A DNA stretch of 64,000 nucleotides, from contig VNKQ01000002.1 of the NCBI GenBank assembly GCA_016508695.1, positions 124,001-188,000 of the forward strand. Reading direction: 5' to 3'. This stretch comes from Hyphodiscus hymeniophilus (lineage: Eukaryota > Ascomycota > Leotiomycetes > Helotiales > Hyphodiscaceae). Positions 32,836 through 46,197 of this stretch are shown piece after piece. Position numbers and translations under genes: made by a program. Position 1 is the first letter of the stretch. The number at the start of each line of letters is the position of its first letter. The notes beneath the pieces are model-generated. The model did no database searches. It was not told the origin of the DNA and worked only from the letters and a program-made list of their open reading frames with translations.

Positions 32836-33240
32836 TATAACAAACCTCGCTACCTAATATTAGTCGCGTAAGCAATTAAGTTAGGTTAAGTAGTTAGAAA
32901 AGCTATTATAGTTAAGGTAAGTATAACCTTTATAATTATTAAGTATAGTATAAAGATATTATATTTAAGTTAAATATAAAGCTTTTATTTATTAAGGAAT
33001 TACTATTACTTATATAAAACTTTTGTTATCTTAGAGTCTTAGGTTAGAAAGTCTAAAGTCCCTATCTTAAAGAGTCTAGAGTCTCTTATAATAAGAGTCT
33101 CTAAATAATTGGGACTCTTTACTTACGGGACTTTATTACGTAATATAAAGTAGCTCTTTACTCCCGTAATCTCTACTTATAATTCTCTTATAACCTAGTT
33201 ATTAAGCCTTAGGCTATAAGCTATTATATATCTTATAATA
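32836..33240 (-). repeat. 3' LTR of element B
   Basis: In plus orientation it begins TATAACAAACCTCG and ends CTTATAATA. It has the same 405-bp length as its partner at 45602-46006 and as both LTRs of element A. Just right of it (33,243-33,255) lies the complement of the polypurine tract. Confidence 0.93.
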
Positions 33241-34074
33241 TTATCCCCCTTTTAGCTAGTATAATCTCTTATACTAAATATATATAAGGAATATCTTTTA
33301 CTAGTTATTCTTTTTTTTCTTTCCTTATTATTTAATATGCCTTTTATATATTATAAGAAATTAAAAGAGTATATTATACTTATAATACAAATTAAGAAAT
33401 TAAACTATTTTATTATTTCTTATTCCTATTATCGATTATATTATTATAAATATCTTCTTAACTTAGTCGAATCTTCTTATTACTTTAAGTATATTTGAGG
33501 GAAGTCTTTTTATAATTCCCCTAGTTATTATAAACCTTTTAAAAGGGTTTATCGGTTCTTTCGTAAGCCTTATTTTAAGGCTATCCCGAGTTAGGAAAAC
33601 CCTACTTTTTCTTTAACCCCTTAATTCCTTACTTTTAAGTTAAATTCCTTTTTGCTAAACGTATCCCTAGACTTAGTAAATCTCGACTAAGGCATATAAA
33701 ATAATCCTCTTATACTAAATACTTTTGTTTTTAATAAAACTATTTTAGGAGATTTAAGTAATTAAGGTTTTTTATAAGTTCTTATATATTATTTATATCG
33801 CTATATCCTTTCTATTTAATAAGATATTCTTACTAATTCTTATTTCGTTTAGTACTTTTTATTTCTTTAACTTTATATACGTTTAAATTGTTTTTTAGTT
33901 AGACTTCGATATTTATAACTATAGCTATAAGTCCTTTTACTAGTTCTAATAAAGAGACGTAGAATATAAGGTATAGTCGGGACTTTTCTAGTAGTTTTAG
34001 CCGATAATTAACTACTTTAATTTTTTCTAAAACTTCAAATAGTCCTAACTTCTTAAAGTCAAGTTTCGTACTAG
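33241..34074 (-). pseudogene. element B pol remnant: integrase C-terminus and chromodomain
   Basis: Read on the minus strand, this piece continues the pol frame after removal of element A. It includes the last part of integrase and, at about 33,890-33,770, a chromodomain-like segment corresponding to EYLIK...EYNN...TQEP in element A. Downstream is the untranslated tail leading to the polypurine tract and 3' LTR. Many RIP stops. Confidence 0.8.
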
Positions 34075-34479
34075 TGTTATAAGATATATAATAGCTTGTG
34101 GCCTAAGGCTCGATAACTAGGTTATAAGAGAACTATAAGTAAAGATTATAAGAGTAAAGAGTTACTTTATATTATATAATAAAATCCCGTAAGTAAAGAG
34201 TCCCGACTATTTAGAGACTCTTATTATAAGAGACTTTAAACTCTTTAAGATAAAGACTTTAAACTCTTTAGCCTAGGACTCTAAGATAACGAAAGTTCTA
34301 TATAAGTAATAGTAATTCTTTAATAGATAAAAGCTTTATATTTAACTTAAATATAGTATCTTTATATTATACTTAATAATTATAAAGGTTATACTTACCT
34401 TAACTATAATAGCTTCTCTAATTACTTAACCTAACTTAATTGCTTATAAGACTAATACTAAGTAGCGAGGTTTATTATA
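34075..34479 (+). repeat. 5' LTR of element A
   Basis: Starts TGTTATAAGATATATAATAG and ends GGTTTATTATA. It contains the inverted AGAGTCCC/GGGACTCT type motifs found in all six gypsy LTRs of the window, here partly RIP-mutated. The interior begins CTTTAAGTA. Confidence 0.95.
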
Positions 34480-37400
34480 CTTTAAGTATTAACTATATAA
34501 TCGCTAAAGTATATATTATATTAAGGACTAATAATATTTATTAAAAGAGAAGTATCGAATAGTATACGGGTAGCTACGCCCGTACTAGAAAGTATATTAG
34601 GAAGTATACCTATACTATTACTAGTATTAGTAAGAGAGTTATATAAGGATATTAAGATCTTATTACTAGATATATATATTACTAGATATATATAATAAAG
34701 AACGAAATAAACTAAAGGGATTTATTCTTTAAGTAAAACTTTACTTTACTTTTAATAAAGATAGGTTTAAGTCTAATATAAAGAGAATCTTATTTATAAT
34801 CTCGAGACTAGAAAAAGAAGTACTTAATTAGATTAAAGGCTACGCTAAAGACTATATAGTTAATACTAATAACTAAAGAGCTATTATTATAATTATAAAA
34901 AAGGATACTTAAAACTTATTTAAGTTACTATTAAGTTTTATATTAATTTTTCGGATAATATTTAAAGTAATTAATAAAGTATAATAAGCCGAATAAACTA
35001 TTTAAGTCCTTAAGTAGCGAGAGTTTATAATTAATTATACGTCCGAGTTTTAAAGATATATAACTCGAACTAAATAAAATAACAACGCATTTAAAGCCTA
35101 GTATTACTAAGGACTTAAAGATATAATTAAAGACGAGCTAATAAAAGAAAACAAACCTAGCTTAATACTTAAAATAATAAAACTAGTTTATCAAATTAAT
35201 AACTAACTTTATAAAAGAAGCTTAGAAAAGAAAGGCTTTTATAATCTTAAATACTAATAACTATAATAGAAATATAAACGTTAAAGTTATAAAGAACTTA
35301 TAAAGCTTAACGCTATAATAAAAAAAGAACTCTTCTTTAAAAGTAAATAAAAATATATAAAAGAATATACGTATTTTAATTATAATAAGATAAGCTATAT
35401 AGTAAAGAATTATTATACTAGAGAAAACGCCTAAGGAAAAGCCTAATAAAAAGGCAAATCTCGCGGCGAATTTAAGAGTAAGAACTTAAAAAAAGAAATA
35501 ATTACTATTACTATCTAAAGAAAAGGATAGGATAATAGGCCTATATAGTTATATACTATACTATAACTATTATTTATAGAGATATCTTAAGAAGAGATTA
35601 TAAAAGGATTTAAATAAATTAGTATTAACGATAAGAATAGCGAAATATAGACTAAACAAGTAAGAATTAGGAATATAAGCGTGCTAGAACATTAAGAAGA
35701 AAGACTTAATAGGCTTATATTATACTAGCTAAAGCTCCGCTACCTTAAGGAAGCTATTACTACGTAAATAAAAGAAGTTATAATTGTCTTAATACCCCGA
35801 GTTACTAAAAGCTAATAATATTATAATAAACTATCCGAAAATATCGACTATAAACTAGAACTAACTAAAATAATCCAAGTATTAGACGTTATAAAAGAAC
35901 GGATACAAAAAGTAATAAAGGATATAAGAGAGAAAGATAACGTTATAAGAATTAATTACTCTCGATATAAAGAACTAATATAAAGCGCTTATTATATAAA
36001 TAATTATCTCGTTTATTACTCTTTAAAAATAAACTATAAAAAGTTTTTATAATAAGTAAAACTTATTTATTAACTAAAAATTATATTAAAGGAATTATAA
36101 ATAGACTTCTTATTTAAACTACTATTAGGATTAAATAGTAAATTATTAAAAAACTAAGAGGTATTAAAAGAAAAAGACTACCTCTAGAACGCTATAAAGA
36201 GCCTAGAAACCTATATAACAAATAGCTATATATAATAAGAGTAGAATAATAGCTCTTACTTTTAATTCGTTTTAATAGATACTCTTTATAAGTAATAGTA
36301 AACTCGGAAGTAACGGGTAACTTTATTAATACAAAAGTAACTATAAACAAATTTAGAATTCTTAAAAAGCGAGACTTATATAATTTAAATATTATTAATA
36401 AAGAGACAATTAAGTCTAATAAGGGAATAATAACTTATAAAACTAAACGTCTTTAAATAAAAACTATAAAGGGATATACTAAAGAGATCTAGTTTAATCT
36501 CGTTATTATAAGAACTTATATAGTAATTATTAATATACTTTAGCTTTAACTTTATAATCCGCTAATTAAATAGAAATAGAGAAGTATTACCCTAAGCTAA
36601 TATTTATATTAATATAATAATAAAATACTCTAAAGAGATAATAAATCTCTTAACTAGAAAGAGTTATATATAACTACTTTAAGTTTAAAGAACTAAGCTT
36701 AGGCCTTTATACTAAAGCGAATACTAATAGTATATAAGAAATATAAGTTTTTATTTTGGGAAGCCCTTCTCGATAAGGCCCTTTTAAAGTATAAACTATA
36801 AGATTACAAGATACTTATCGAGCTAAGAAAGAGTCTTATATTTAAACTAATTTATTAGCTATTAATAAAGGAGTTAGCTATATATAAGGAGTATATCGAC
36901 CTAAATCTAAAAAAGGGATTTATAAGACTATTTATATTATTAGTAATAAGTCTACTTTTATTTATACTAAAGAAAAATAAAAAGTCAAGACCTTATATCG
37001 ACTATTACTAATTTAATAATATTATAGTTAAAGATTAGTATCCGCTACCTTTAATTAACGAGTTATATAATAAATTAAAAGAAATATAATACTTTACTTA
37101 CTTAAATATATAAGGGGCTTATAACCTTATATATATTAAGTTAAGAGAAGAATAGAAAATAGCGTTTAAAATACAATATAGGCTATACGAATATATAGTT
37201 ATATTATTTAAATTAACTAATATACCCGCGTTATACTAACAACTAATTAATAATACTTTATACGAATATTTAAATATCTTTATTATTATATACTTAAATA
37301 ATATTCTAATATTCTCTAAGAATAAAATAAAATATATCGAATATATAAGGAAAGTCCTTATAAAACTCGTAAAGATACCTCTTATATTAAAGCTAGAGAA

Positions 37401-40099
37401 ATATAAGTTTTATAAAAAAGAAGTAACCTTTCTAAAATTCTTTATTAAACGTAATAAGATTAAAATAAACCTAGAGAAGATAAAAGTTATAATCGAATAA
37501 AAGGAACTAAAAACTATTAAGGAAGTTTAGTCTTTTTTAGGGTTTACTAACTTCTATTAAAGATTTATCCTAAACTACTTAGTAATAGTAAAACTATTTA
37601 CTAAACTTATATAAAAGGACAAAAAGTAAAAATAGACTAAAAAAGCCTAATAAGCTTTTAATAAACTTAAGGCACGATTTGTATCGGCCCTTATCCTTAC
37701 TATATTTAACTTAAAATAAAAGATAATCCTAAAAATAAATACGTTTAATTTTGTTATTAAAGTAATAATTAATTAGCCCGATAATAAAGGAAAGCTTAGA
37801 CTAATTATATATTATTTATAAAAACTCTCGCTAATAAAGTTAAATTATAATATTTATAATAAAGAATTACTTACTATTATTATAGTATTTAAATAGTAGA
37901 GAGTATACTTAAAAGGCTTAAAATACTAGGTTTAGGTATAGATAGACTATAAGAACCTTATAACCTTTATTATAATAAAGATCTTTAATAAAAAATAAGT
38001 TAAATAATTAGAAATACTCTCGGTATATAACTTTATTATTTTATACTAAAAAGGATCGGAAAACACATGAGTAAATATACTAAGCTACTAATAGAAGTAT
38101 AGCGGTAAGCTAATAGAAAGGCCCCGCATAATACTTAAAGAAGTTAATAAAGATATAGAGTATAATTACAAACTCCTAGTTATAATCTCTATTATAAAAG
38201 ATAAGAATCTAAAAGTATAAATTAAAGTAATATATCGATAAGACGAATATACTATTAAAATCCTTAAAAACCTAACGAAGGACTTTTATATAAACTACTA
38301 AGGAATATTATAATATAAAGGATTAATATATATTTTAGTAAGACTAAGAAATAAGTTCGTTTATATATAATACTTATTACTAGTTTATAGATACTAAGGT
38401 ATTAACAAAACCCTTAAAAGGTTATTATAAGACTATTACTTTCTAGGAATAAAGAAAGTAATAAAGAAAAAAGTCTTAGAATGCGATTTATATAATAAGA
38501 GTAAGCCAAATCGATATATATTATATAGGCTATTATAATTAGCTCTAATACTTAGAAAAATATAGAAATTAATAGCCTTTAATTTTATTATTAAGTTACT
38601 ACCTTTTAAAGAACTAATAATAAACGTTATTTATAACTCTATTTAAGTAATCGTTAATCGACTAACGAAATATAAATACTTTGTATTATATAAAGAAAGA
38701 AGTAATATAATAGAGTTAGTATATATATTTATAAAAATAGTCGTTAGTCGGTATAGACTACTAGATAAAATCACGTTAGATAAGGATAAGCTCTTTACCT
38801 TAAAGTTCTAGTTATTACTAATAGTATAACTTAAAGCGAACTATAAACTATCTATAGCCTTTTACTTATAAATAAACAGACAAACAAAAAGATTAAATTA
38901 GACCCTAGAATAATACTTATAAAGCTATATAAACTAAAAGCAAAACAATTGGGTAAAACTATTACTAATTATAGAATTTATATATAATAGCTCGAAAAGT
39001 AAGCTTATTAGGATATTACTATTCTTTATAAACTATAGATATTAGCTAAAAGCCTATCGATAACTAAGAAAGGATAGTAAAAGGGCCTAATACGTACTCG
39101 TGTCTATAGGCAAGTTAAGGGTATTATATAAACAACTAGCTAGAGATATCGAGTTTATTAGACTTAGAATAATAATATATACTAACAAAAAGCGAAGTAT
39201 AGAGCTAACGCTTTAAAAGGGGGATAAAGTTTACCTCTTACAAAAAAATATTAAAATAAAACGACCTAGTACAAAATTTAACTTTAAGAAGTTAAGACTA
39301 TTTGAAATTCTAGAGAAAATTAGAGTAATTAATTATTAGCTAAAATTACTAGAAAAATCCCGATTATACCCTATATTCTACGTCTCCCTACTAGAGCTAG
39401 CAAAAGGACTTATAGCTATAATTATAAATATCGAAATCTAACTAGAAAATAATCTAAATATATATAAAGTTAAAGAAATAAAAGGAACTAGATAAAATAA
39501 GAATTAATAAGAATATCTTATTAAGTAAAAAGAGTATAATAATATAGATAATACCTAAGAACCTATAAAGAACCTTAATTATTTAAATCTCTTAAAATAG
39601 TTTCGTTAAAAATAAAGGTATTTAATATAAGAGAGTTGTCTTGTATATTCTAATTAAGATTTATTAAGTCTAGGGATATATCTAATAAAAAGGAATTTAA
39701 CTTAAAAGTAAAGAATTAAGGGGTTAAGGAAAAAGTAGGGTTTTTTTAACTTGGGATAGTCTTAAGACAAGGCTTATAAAAGAACCGACAAACCCTCTTA
39801 AAAGGTTTATAATAACTAAGAGAGTTATAAGAAGACTTTCCTCGAATATACTTAAAGTAGCGAGAAGATTCGGCTAAGTTAAGAAGATATATATAATAAT
39901 ATAATTAATAATGGGAATAAGAAATAATAAAACAGTTTGATTTCTTAATTTGTATTATAAGTATAATATACTCTTTTAATTTCTTATAATATATAAAAAG
40001 TATATTAAATAATAAGGAAAGAAAAAAGAGAATAACTAATAAAAGATATTCCCTATATATATTTAGCGTAAGAGACTATACTAGCTAAAAGGGGGATAG
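34480..40099 (+). pseudogene. element A gag-pol remnant with chromodomain
   Basis: Gag should occupy about 34.7-36.2 kb. A protease-like segment VNSEVTGNFINT (former D-S-G-A-T-type site) lies near 36,300. RT follows at about 36,960-37,500, with YPLPLINELY, YLNI-stop-GAYN and a YLNNILIFS active-site box, where the YLDD aspartates have changed. RNase H is at about 37,690-38,100 and integrase from about 38,380, with FIIKLLPFKE and VIVNRLTKYKYFV near 38,580-38,680. At about 39,480-39,600 EYLIK, EYNNIDNT and EPIKNLNY form a chromodomain, so this is a chromovirus. Stops throughout fit Gln or Trp codons changed by RIP. Confidence 0.9.
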
Positions 40100-40504
40100 T
40101 ATTATAAGACATATAATAGCTTATAGCCTAAGGCTTAATAACTAGATTATAAGAGAATTATAAGTAGAGATTATAAGAGTAAAAAGCTACTTTATATTAT
40201 ATAATAAAGTCTTATAAGTAAGGAGTCCCGACTATTTAGGGACTCTTACTATAAGGGACTTTAGACTCCTTAAAATAGGGACTCTAGACTCCTTAGCCTA
40301 AGACTCTAAGATAACGAAAGTTTTATATAAGTAATAGTAATTCCTTAGTAAATAAAAGCTTCGTATTTAACTTAAATATAATATCTTTATATTATATTTA
40401 GTAACTATAAAGGTTATACTTACTTTAATTACAATAGCTTCCCTAACTACTTAACCCAACTTAATTGCTTACGAGACTAATACTAGGTAGCAAGGTTTAT
40501 TATA
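40100..40504 (+). repeat. 3' LTR of element A
   Basis: Starts TATTATAAGACATATAATAG, ends AAGGTTTATTATA, followed by ACTAG. The first bases are the RIP-changed form of TGTTATAAG. Confidence 0.95.
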
Positions 40505-40509
40505 ACTAG

Positions 40510-43500
40510 GTCGTTTGGTTTTAATGTTTTTTGTAAGAAGTAGACTTTATCCCCCTCTTTAAGTATAGGCTCTATACTTCGCTTTTTATTTGCGTAAGTT
40601 ATTATTTTTATTCCGACAAATTAGATATCCCTGGCTAGTTACTCGTAAAGTCCTTGTAAGTAATTAGCTATTATAAGGGTATATTAGACTATCTGTTTAT
40701 CTTTTCTCGGTTGTCGATACGCTTCTAGCTAGTATCTATAGTTCGCAAAGAACGGTAATATCCTAAATAGGCTCGCTTTTAGTACTATTATATATAAATT
40801 CTACTACTAGTAGGAGTTTTACCTAGTTGTCCTAGTTATAGTTAATATAACTCCTTAAGTACTATTTTAACGTTTAGTTTAGTCTTTCTGTCTATCTGTC
40901 CGTTTACGGGTAAAATACTATAGATAGTTTATAGTTTACTCCTAGTTATACTATTAGTAATAACTAGAACTTAAAAGTAAATAACTTGTCTTTATCTAAT
41001 ATAATTTCGTTTAGTAAACTATATTAGCTAATAACTATTTTAATAAATATATATATAAGTTTTATTATATTACTTTCTTCTTTATATAATACAAAGTATT
41101 TATATTTAGTTAATCGGTTAACAATTATCTAAATAAAGTCGTAAACGACGTTTATTATTAGTTCTTTAAATAATAATAGTTTGACTATAAAATTAAAGGC
41201 TATTAATTTTTATACCTTTCTAAGTACTAGGGCCGGTTATAATAGCTTATATAATATATATTAATTTAGCTTACTCTTATTATATAAATTATATTCTAAG
41301 ACTTCTTTTTCTATTACTTTCCTTATCCCTAAAAAGTAATAGTCTCGTAATAACCTTTTAAGGGTTCTATCGATACCTTAGTATTTATAAGCTAGTAATA
41401 AGTATTATATATAAACGAACTTATTTCTTAGTCTTACTAAAATATATACTAATCTTTTATATTATAGTATTCTTTAATAGTCTATATAAAAGTCCTTCGT
41501 TAAGTTTTTAAGGATTCTAATAATATATTCGTCTTATTAATATATTACTTTAATTTATATTTTTAGATTCTTATCTTTTATAATAAAGATTATAACTAAG
41601 AGTTTATAATTATACTTTATATTTTTATTAACTTCTTTAAGTATTACGCGAGGCCTTTTTATTAGCTTACTACTATACTTTTATTAGTTGCTTAACGCGT
41701 TTACTCTTATATTTTCTAATCCTTTTTAGTACGAGATAATAAAGTTATATACTAAAAGTATTTCTAATTATTTGACTTGTCTTTTATTAAGGATCTTTAT
41801 TATAATAAAGGTTATAAGGTTCTTATAGTCCGTCTATACCTAAACCTAGTATTCTAGGCTTTTTAAGTATATTCTCTACTATTTAAATACTATAATAATA
41901 ATAAGTAATTCCTTATTATAAACGTTATAATTTAACTTTATTAGCGAGAGTTTTTGTAAATAATACGTAATTAGTCTAAGCTTTCTTTTATTATTAGGCT
42001 AGCTAATTATTACTCTAATAGCAAAATTAAATATATTCGTTTCTAAAATTGTCTTTTATTTTAAGTTAAATATAATAAGGATAAGGGCCGATACAAATTG
42101 TGCCTTAAGTTTATTAAAACCTTATTAGGCTTCTTTAGTCTATTCTTACTTTCTATCTTTTTATATAAGTTTAGTAAATAGTTTTATTATTACTAAGTAG
42201 TTTAGGATAAATTTTTAATAAAAGTTAGTAAACCCTAAGAAAGACTAAACTTCTTTAATAGTTCTTAGTTCCTTTTATTTAATTATAACTCTTACTTTCT
42301 CTAGGTTTATTCTTATCTTATTACGTTTAATAAGAAATCCTAAAAAGGTTACTTCTTCCTTATAAAACTTATATTTCTCTAGCTCTAATATAAGAGGTAT
42401 TTTTATAAGCTTTATAAGGACTTTCTTTATATATTTAATATATTTTGCTTTGTTTTTAAAGAATATTAGAATATTATCTAAGTATATAATAATAAAGATA
42501 TTTAAATATTCGTATAAAGTATCGTTAACTAGTTATTAATATAATACGGGTATATTAATTAATCCGAATAATATAATTATATATTCGTATAGTTTATATC
42601 GTATCTTTAATATTATTTTCTATTTTTCTCTTAACTTAATATATATAAGGTTATAAGCCTTTTATATATTTAAGTAAGTAAAGTATTATATTCCTTTTAG
42701 TTTATTATATAACTCGTTAATTAAGGGTAGCGGATACCGATCCTTAATTATAATATTATTAAGTTAATAATAATTAATATAAAGTCTTAACTTTTTATTT
42801 TTCTTTAATATAAATAAAAGTAAACTTATTACTAGTAATATAAATAGTCTTATAAATCCCTTTTTTAGATTTAAGTCGATATACTTCTTATATATAGCTA
42901 ACTCCTTTATTAATAACTAATAGATTAGTTTAAATATAAGACTCTTTCTTAGCTCGATAAGTATCTTGTAATCTTATAACTTATATTTTAAAAGGGCCTT
43001 ATCGAGAAAGGCTTTTTAAAATAAAAACTTATATTTCTTATACGCTACTAGTATTCGCTTTAGCGTAAAGGCCTAGGCTTAGTCTTTTAAACTTAGGGTA
43101 GTTATATATAACTCTTTTTAGTTAAAAGATCTATTATCTTTTTAAAGTGTTTTATTATTATATTAATATAATATTAACTTAAAGTAATACTTCTCTATTT
43201 TTAGTTAATTAGTAAATTACAAAGTTAAAGCTAAAGTATATTAAGAATTACTATATAAGTTCTTATAATAACGAGATTAAATTAAATCTCTTTAGTATAT
43301 CCTTTTATAGTTTTTATTTAGAGACGTTTAGTTTTATAAATTACTATTCTTTTATTAAACCTAATTGTCTCCTTATTAATAATACTTAAATTATACGGGT
43401 CTTACTTCTTAAGAATTCTAAATTTGTTTATAGCTACTTTTATATTAATAAAGTTACTTATTACTTCTAAGTTTATTATTACTTATAAAGAGTATCTATT

Positions 43501-45601
43501 AAAATAGATTAAGAGTAAGAGCTATTGTTTTACTCTTACTATATATAGCCGTTTATTATATAAGTTCTTAGGCTTTTTATAGCGTTTTAAAAGTAGTCTT
43601 CTTCTTTTAATACCTCTTAGTTTTTTAATAATTCGCTATTTAATTTTAATAATAATTTAAATAAAAAGTCTATTTGTAATTCCTTTAATATAATTTTTAG
43701 CTAATAAATAAGTTTTACTTATTATAAAAACCTTTTGTAATTTATTTTTAAAGAGTAGTAAACGAGATAACTATTTATATAATAAGTGCTTTATATTAGT
43801 TTTTTATATTAAAAGTAATTAATTCTCGCGATATTATCTTTCTCCTTTATATTTTTTATTACTTTTTATATTCGTTTTTTTATAATGCTTAATACTTAGA
43901 TTATTTTAATTAGTTTTAGCTTATAGTCGATATTTTCGAATAGTTTATTGCGATATTATTAGCTTTTAGTAACTCGGGGTACTAGAATAGTCGTAACTTC
44001 TTTTATTTGCGTAATAATAACTTCCTTAAGGTAGCGGAGCTTTAGCTAGTATAATACAAGCTTATTAAGTCCTTCTTCTTAATGTTTTAGTACGCTTATA
44101 TTCCCGATTCTTACTTATTCGGTTTATTATCTTACTTTTTTTATTTATTCTTCTCGAAACTCTATTTCTAGTTCTTATATTGTTTTAGTTCTTAATAGGA
44201 TATAATACTAAAGGAGTTTTTCTTAAGTAAGTTCTTTAAGTATCTCTTCTTACTCTTATAGCTTCTTTTTATATATTACCTCTATATACGGTTTTATAAT
44301 TGGGTATTATTCTATAATCTTTATTAGAGTCGTATATTAAAAGTCACTAGGACTAATAGTCTTAAGAATAGCTTTGTAATAGTGTTTTGTAATAAGTTCG
44401 ATATCTTCTTTAAAAGACAATTCCTCTATAGTTTATATTTTATTATTCTCGTTACTAATACTAACTTATTTAAATCCTTCTATAATCTCTTCTTAAGATA
44501 TCTCTATAAATAGTAATTATAATATAGCGTATAACTATATAGGCCCGTTATTCTATTCTTTTCTTTAGATAATAATAATAATTACTTCTTTTTTTGGGTT
44601 TTTACTCTAAAATCCGCCGCGAGATCCGCTTTTTCGTTAGACTCTTCTTTAGGCGTTTCCTTTAGTATAGTAATTCCTTATTATATAGCTTATCTTATTA
44701 TAATTAAAATACGTACGTTCTTTTATATATTTTTATTTACTTTTAAGAGAGAGTTCTTTTTTTATTATAATATCGAGTTTTATAAGTTCCTTATAGCTTT
44801 AACGTTTATATTTCTATTATAGTCGTTAGTATTTAAGATTATAAAAGCTTTTCTTTTCTAAGCTTTTTTTATAAAGTTAATTATTAATTCGATAAACTAG
44901 TTTTATTATTTTAGGTATTAAGCCGGGTTTGTCTTTTTTAATTAGCTCGTCTTTAATTATATCTTTAAGTCCTTAGTAATACTAGGCTCTAAGTATATTG
45001 TTATTCTACTTAGTTCGAGTTACGTATCTTTAAAACTTAAACGTATAATTAGTTATAAACCCTTACTACTTAAGGACTTAAATAGTTTGTTTAGCTTATT
45101 ATACTTTATCGATTACTTTAAATATTATCTAAAAGATTAATATAAAACTTAATAGTAACTTAAATAAGTTTTAAGTATCTTTTTTTATAGTTATAATAAT
45201 AGCTCTTTAGTTATTAGTATTAATTATATAATCTTTAATATAGCCTTTAAATTAGTTAAATACTTTTTTCTCTAGTCTCGAGATTATAAATAAGATTCTC
45301 TTTATATTAGACTTAAACTTATCTTTATTAAAGGTAAAGTAGAGTTTTACTTAAAGGATAAATCCCTTAAGTTTATTTCGTTCTCTACTATATATATCCG
45401 GTAGTAAGATCTTAATATTCTTATATAACTCTCTTACTAATATTAGTAGTAGTATAGGTATATTTCTTAATTATATTTCCTAGTGCGTTTCCTAGTGCGG
45501 GTATAACTACTTATATACTATTCGATACTTCTCCTTTAGTAAATATTATTAGTCCTTAATATAATATATACTTTGGCAACTATATAATTAGGTACTTAAA
45601 G
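40510..45601 (-). pseudogene. element B gag-pol remnant (integrase, RNase H, RT, gag)
   Basis: The minus strand reads in the same order as element A: gag and protease from about 45.5 to 43.3 kb, RT at about 43.1-42.4 kb, RNase H at about 42.3-41.8 kb, and integrase down to 40.51 kb, where element A interrupts it. Frames are full of RIP stops. Short open frames are absent, consistent with complete inactivation. Confidence 0.85.
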
Positions 45602-46006
45602 TATAATAAACCTTACTACTTAATATTAGTCGCGTAAGTAATTAAGTTAGGTTAAGTAATTAAGGAAGCTATTATAGTCAAGGTAAGTATAACCTTTATA
45701 ATTACTAAGTATAATATAAAGATACTATATTTGAGTTAAGTACAAAGCTTCTATTTACTAAAGAATTACTATTACTTATATAAAACTTTTATTATCTTAG
45801 AGTCTTAGGTTAGGGAGTCTAAAGTCCCTATCTTAAAGAGTCTAGAGTCTCTTATAGTAAGAGTCTTTAAATAATCGGGACTCCTCGCTTATAGGACTCT
45901 ATTACGTGATATAAAGTAGCTCTCTACTCCCGTAATCTCTACTCGTAGTTCTCTTACAACCTAGTTATCGAGCCTCAGGCCACAAGCTATTATATGTCTT
46001 ATAACA
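45602..46006 (-). repeat. 5' LTR of element B
   Basis: In plus orientation it begins TATAATAAACCTTACTACTT and ends TATGTCTTATAACA, followed by the GACTA target duplication. Its outer (right) part keeps more GC than its inner part, as in the copia LTRs. Confidence 0.94.
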
Positions 46007-46197
46007 GACTATTAATAATTTTATAGCGGACTTAATAATTACTCTTAAGACGGGTTACTTGAAATCCGGTAGCCTATATTATAGTAAGCGAGTTACGAAA
46101 TATAATTAATTAATAGATATCGAAGTAGAGTTAGAAGTTTAAAATCAGAGATATTTATATACTAGGACGGATTTTGGGCAAACAAATGCTACGTGAT
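46007..46197 (+). pseudogene. ENO: enolase pseudogene, 3' end
   Basis: Resumes in frame directly at the right GACTA copy: NNFIADLIITLKTGYLKSGS, then YYSKRVTKYN, LIDIEVELEV and the tail TDFGQTNAT before TGA at about 46,197. This matches the end of enolase (DFIADL, LRTGxxKSGS, ERxAKYNxLxxIEEEL). The first 100 bp are RIP-mutated and the end is nearly normal DNA. Joined with the 5' part, the gene covers almost the whole enolase length. Confidence 0.9.

Larger units (their letters stand above)
34075..40504 (+). mobile_element. Ty3/gypsy chromovirus A (6,430 bp), nested inside element B
   Basis: Plus-oriented element with 405-bp LTRs (34075-34479 and 40100-40504) and a perfect ACTAG target duplication (34070-34074 and 40505-40509). 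The DNA on either side rejoins to continuous integrase sequence of element B. A purine tract AAAAGGGGGA (40087-40096) precedes the 3' LTR. It belongs to the same family as B, in the opposite orientation, and is heavily RIP-mutated. Confidence 0.95.
32836..46006 (-). mobile_element. Ty3/gypsy chromovirus B, split by a nested copy A
   Basis: Minus-oriented element with 405-bp LTRs at 45602-46006 (5') and 32836-33240 (3') and a perfect GACTA target duplication (32831-32835 and 46007-46011). It inserted into the enolase gene in the reverse orientation. Its body is cut at 34074/40505-40509 by element A; without A it measures about 6.7 kb. RT, RNase H and integrase remnants run on the minus strand from about 43.1 down to 40.5 kb, and the integrase tail with a chromodomain continues at 34.07-33.7 kb. 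All frames carry RIP stops. Confidence 0.93.
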
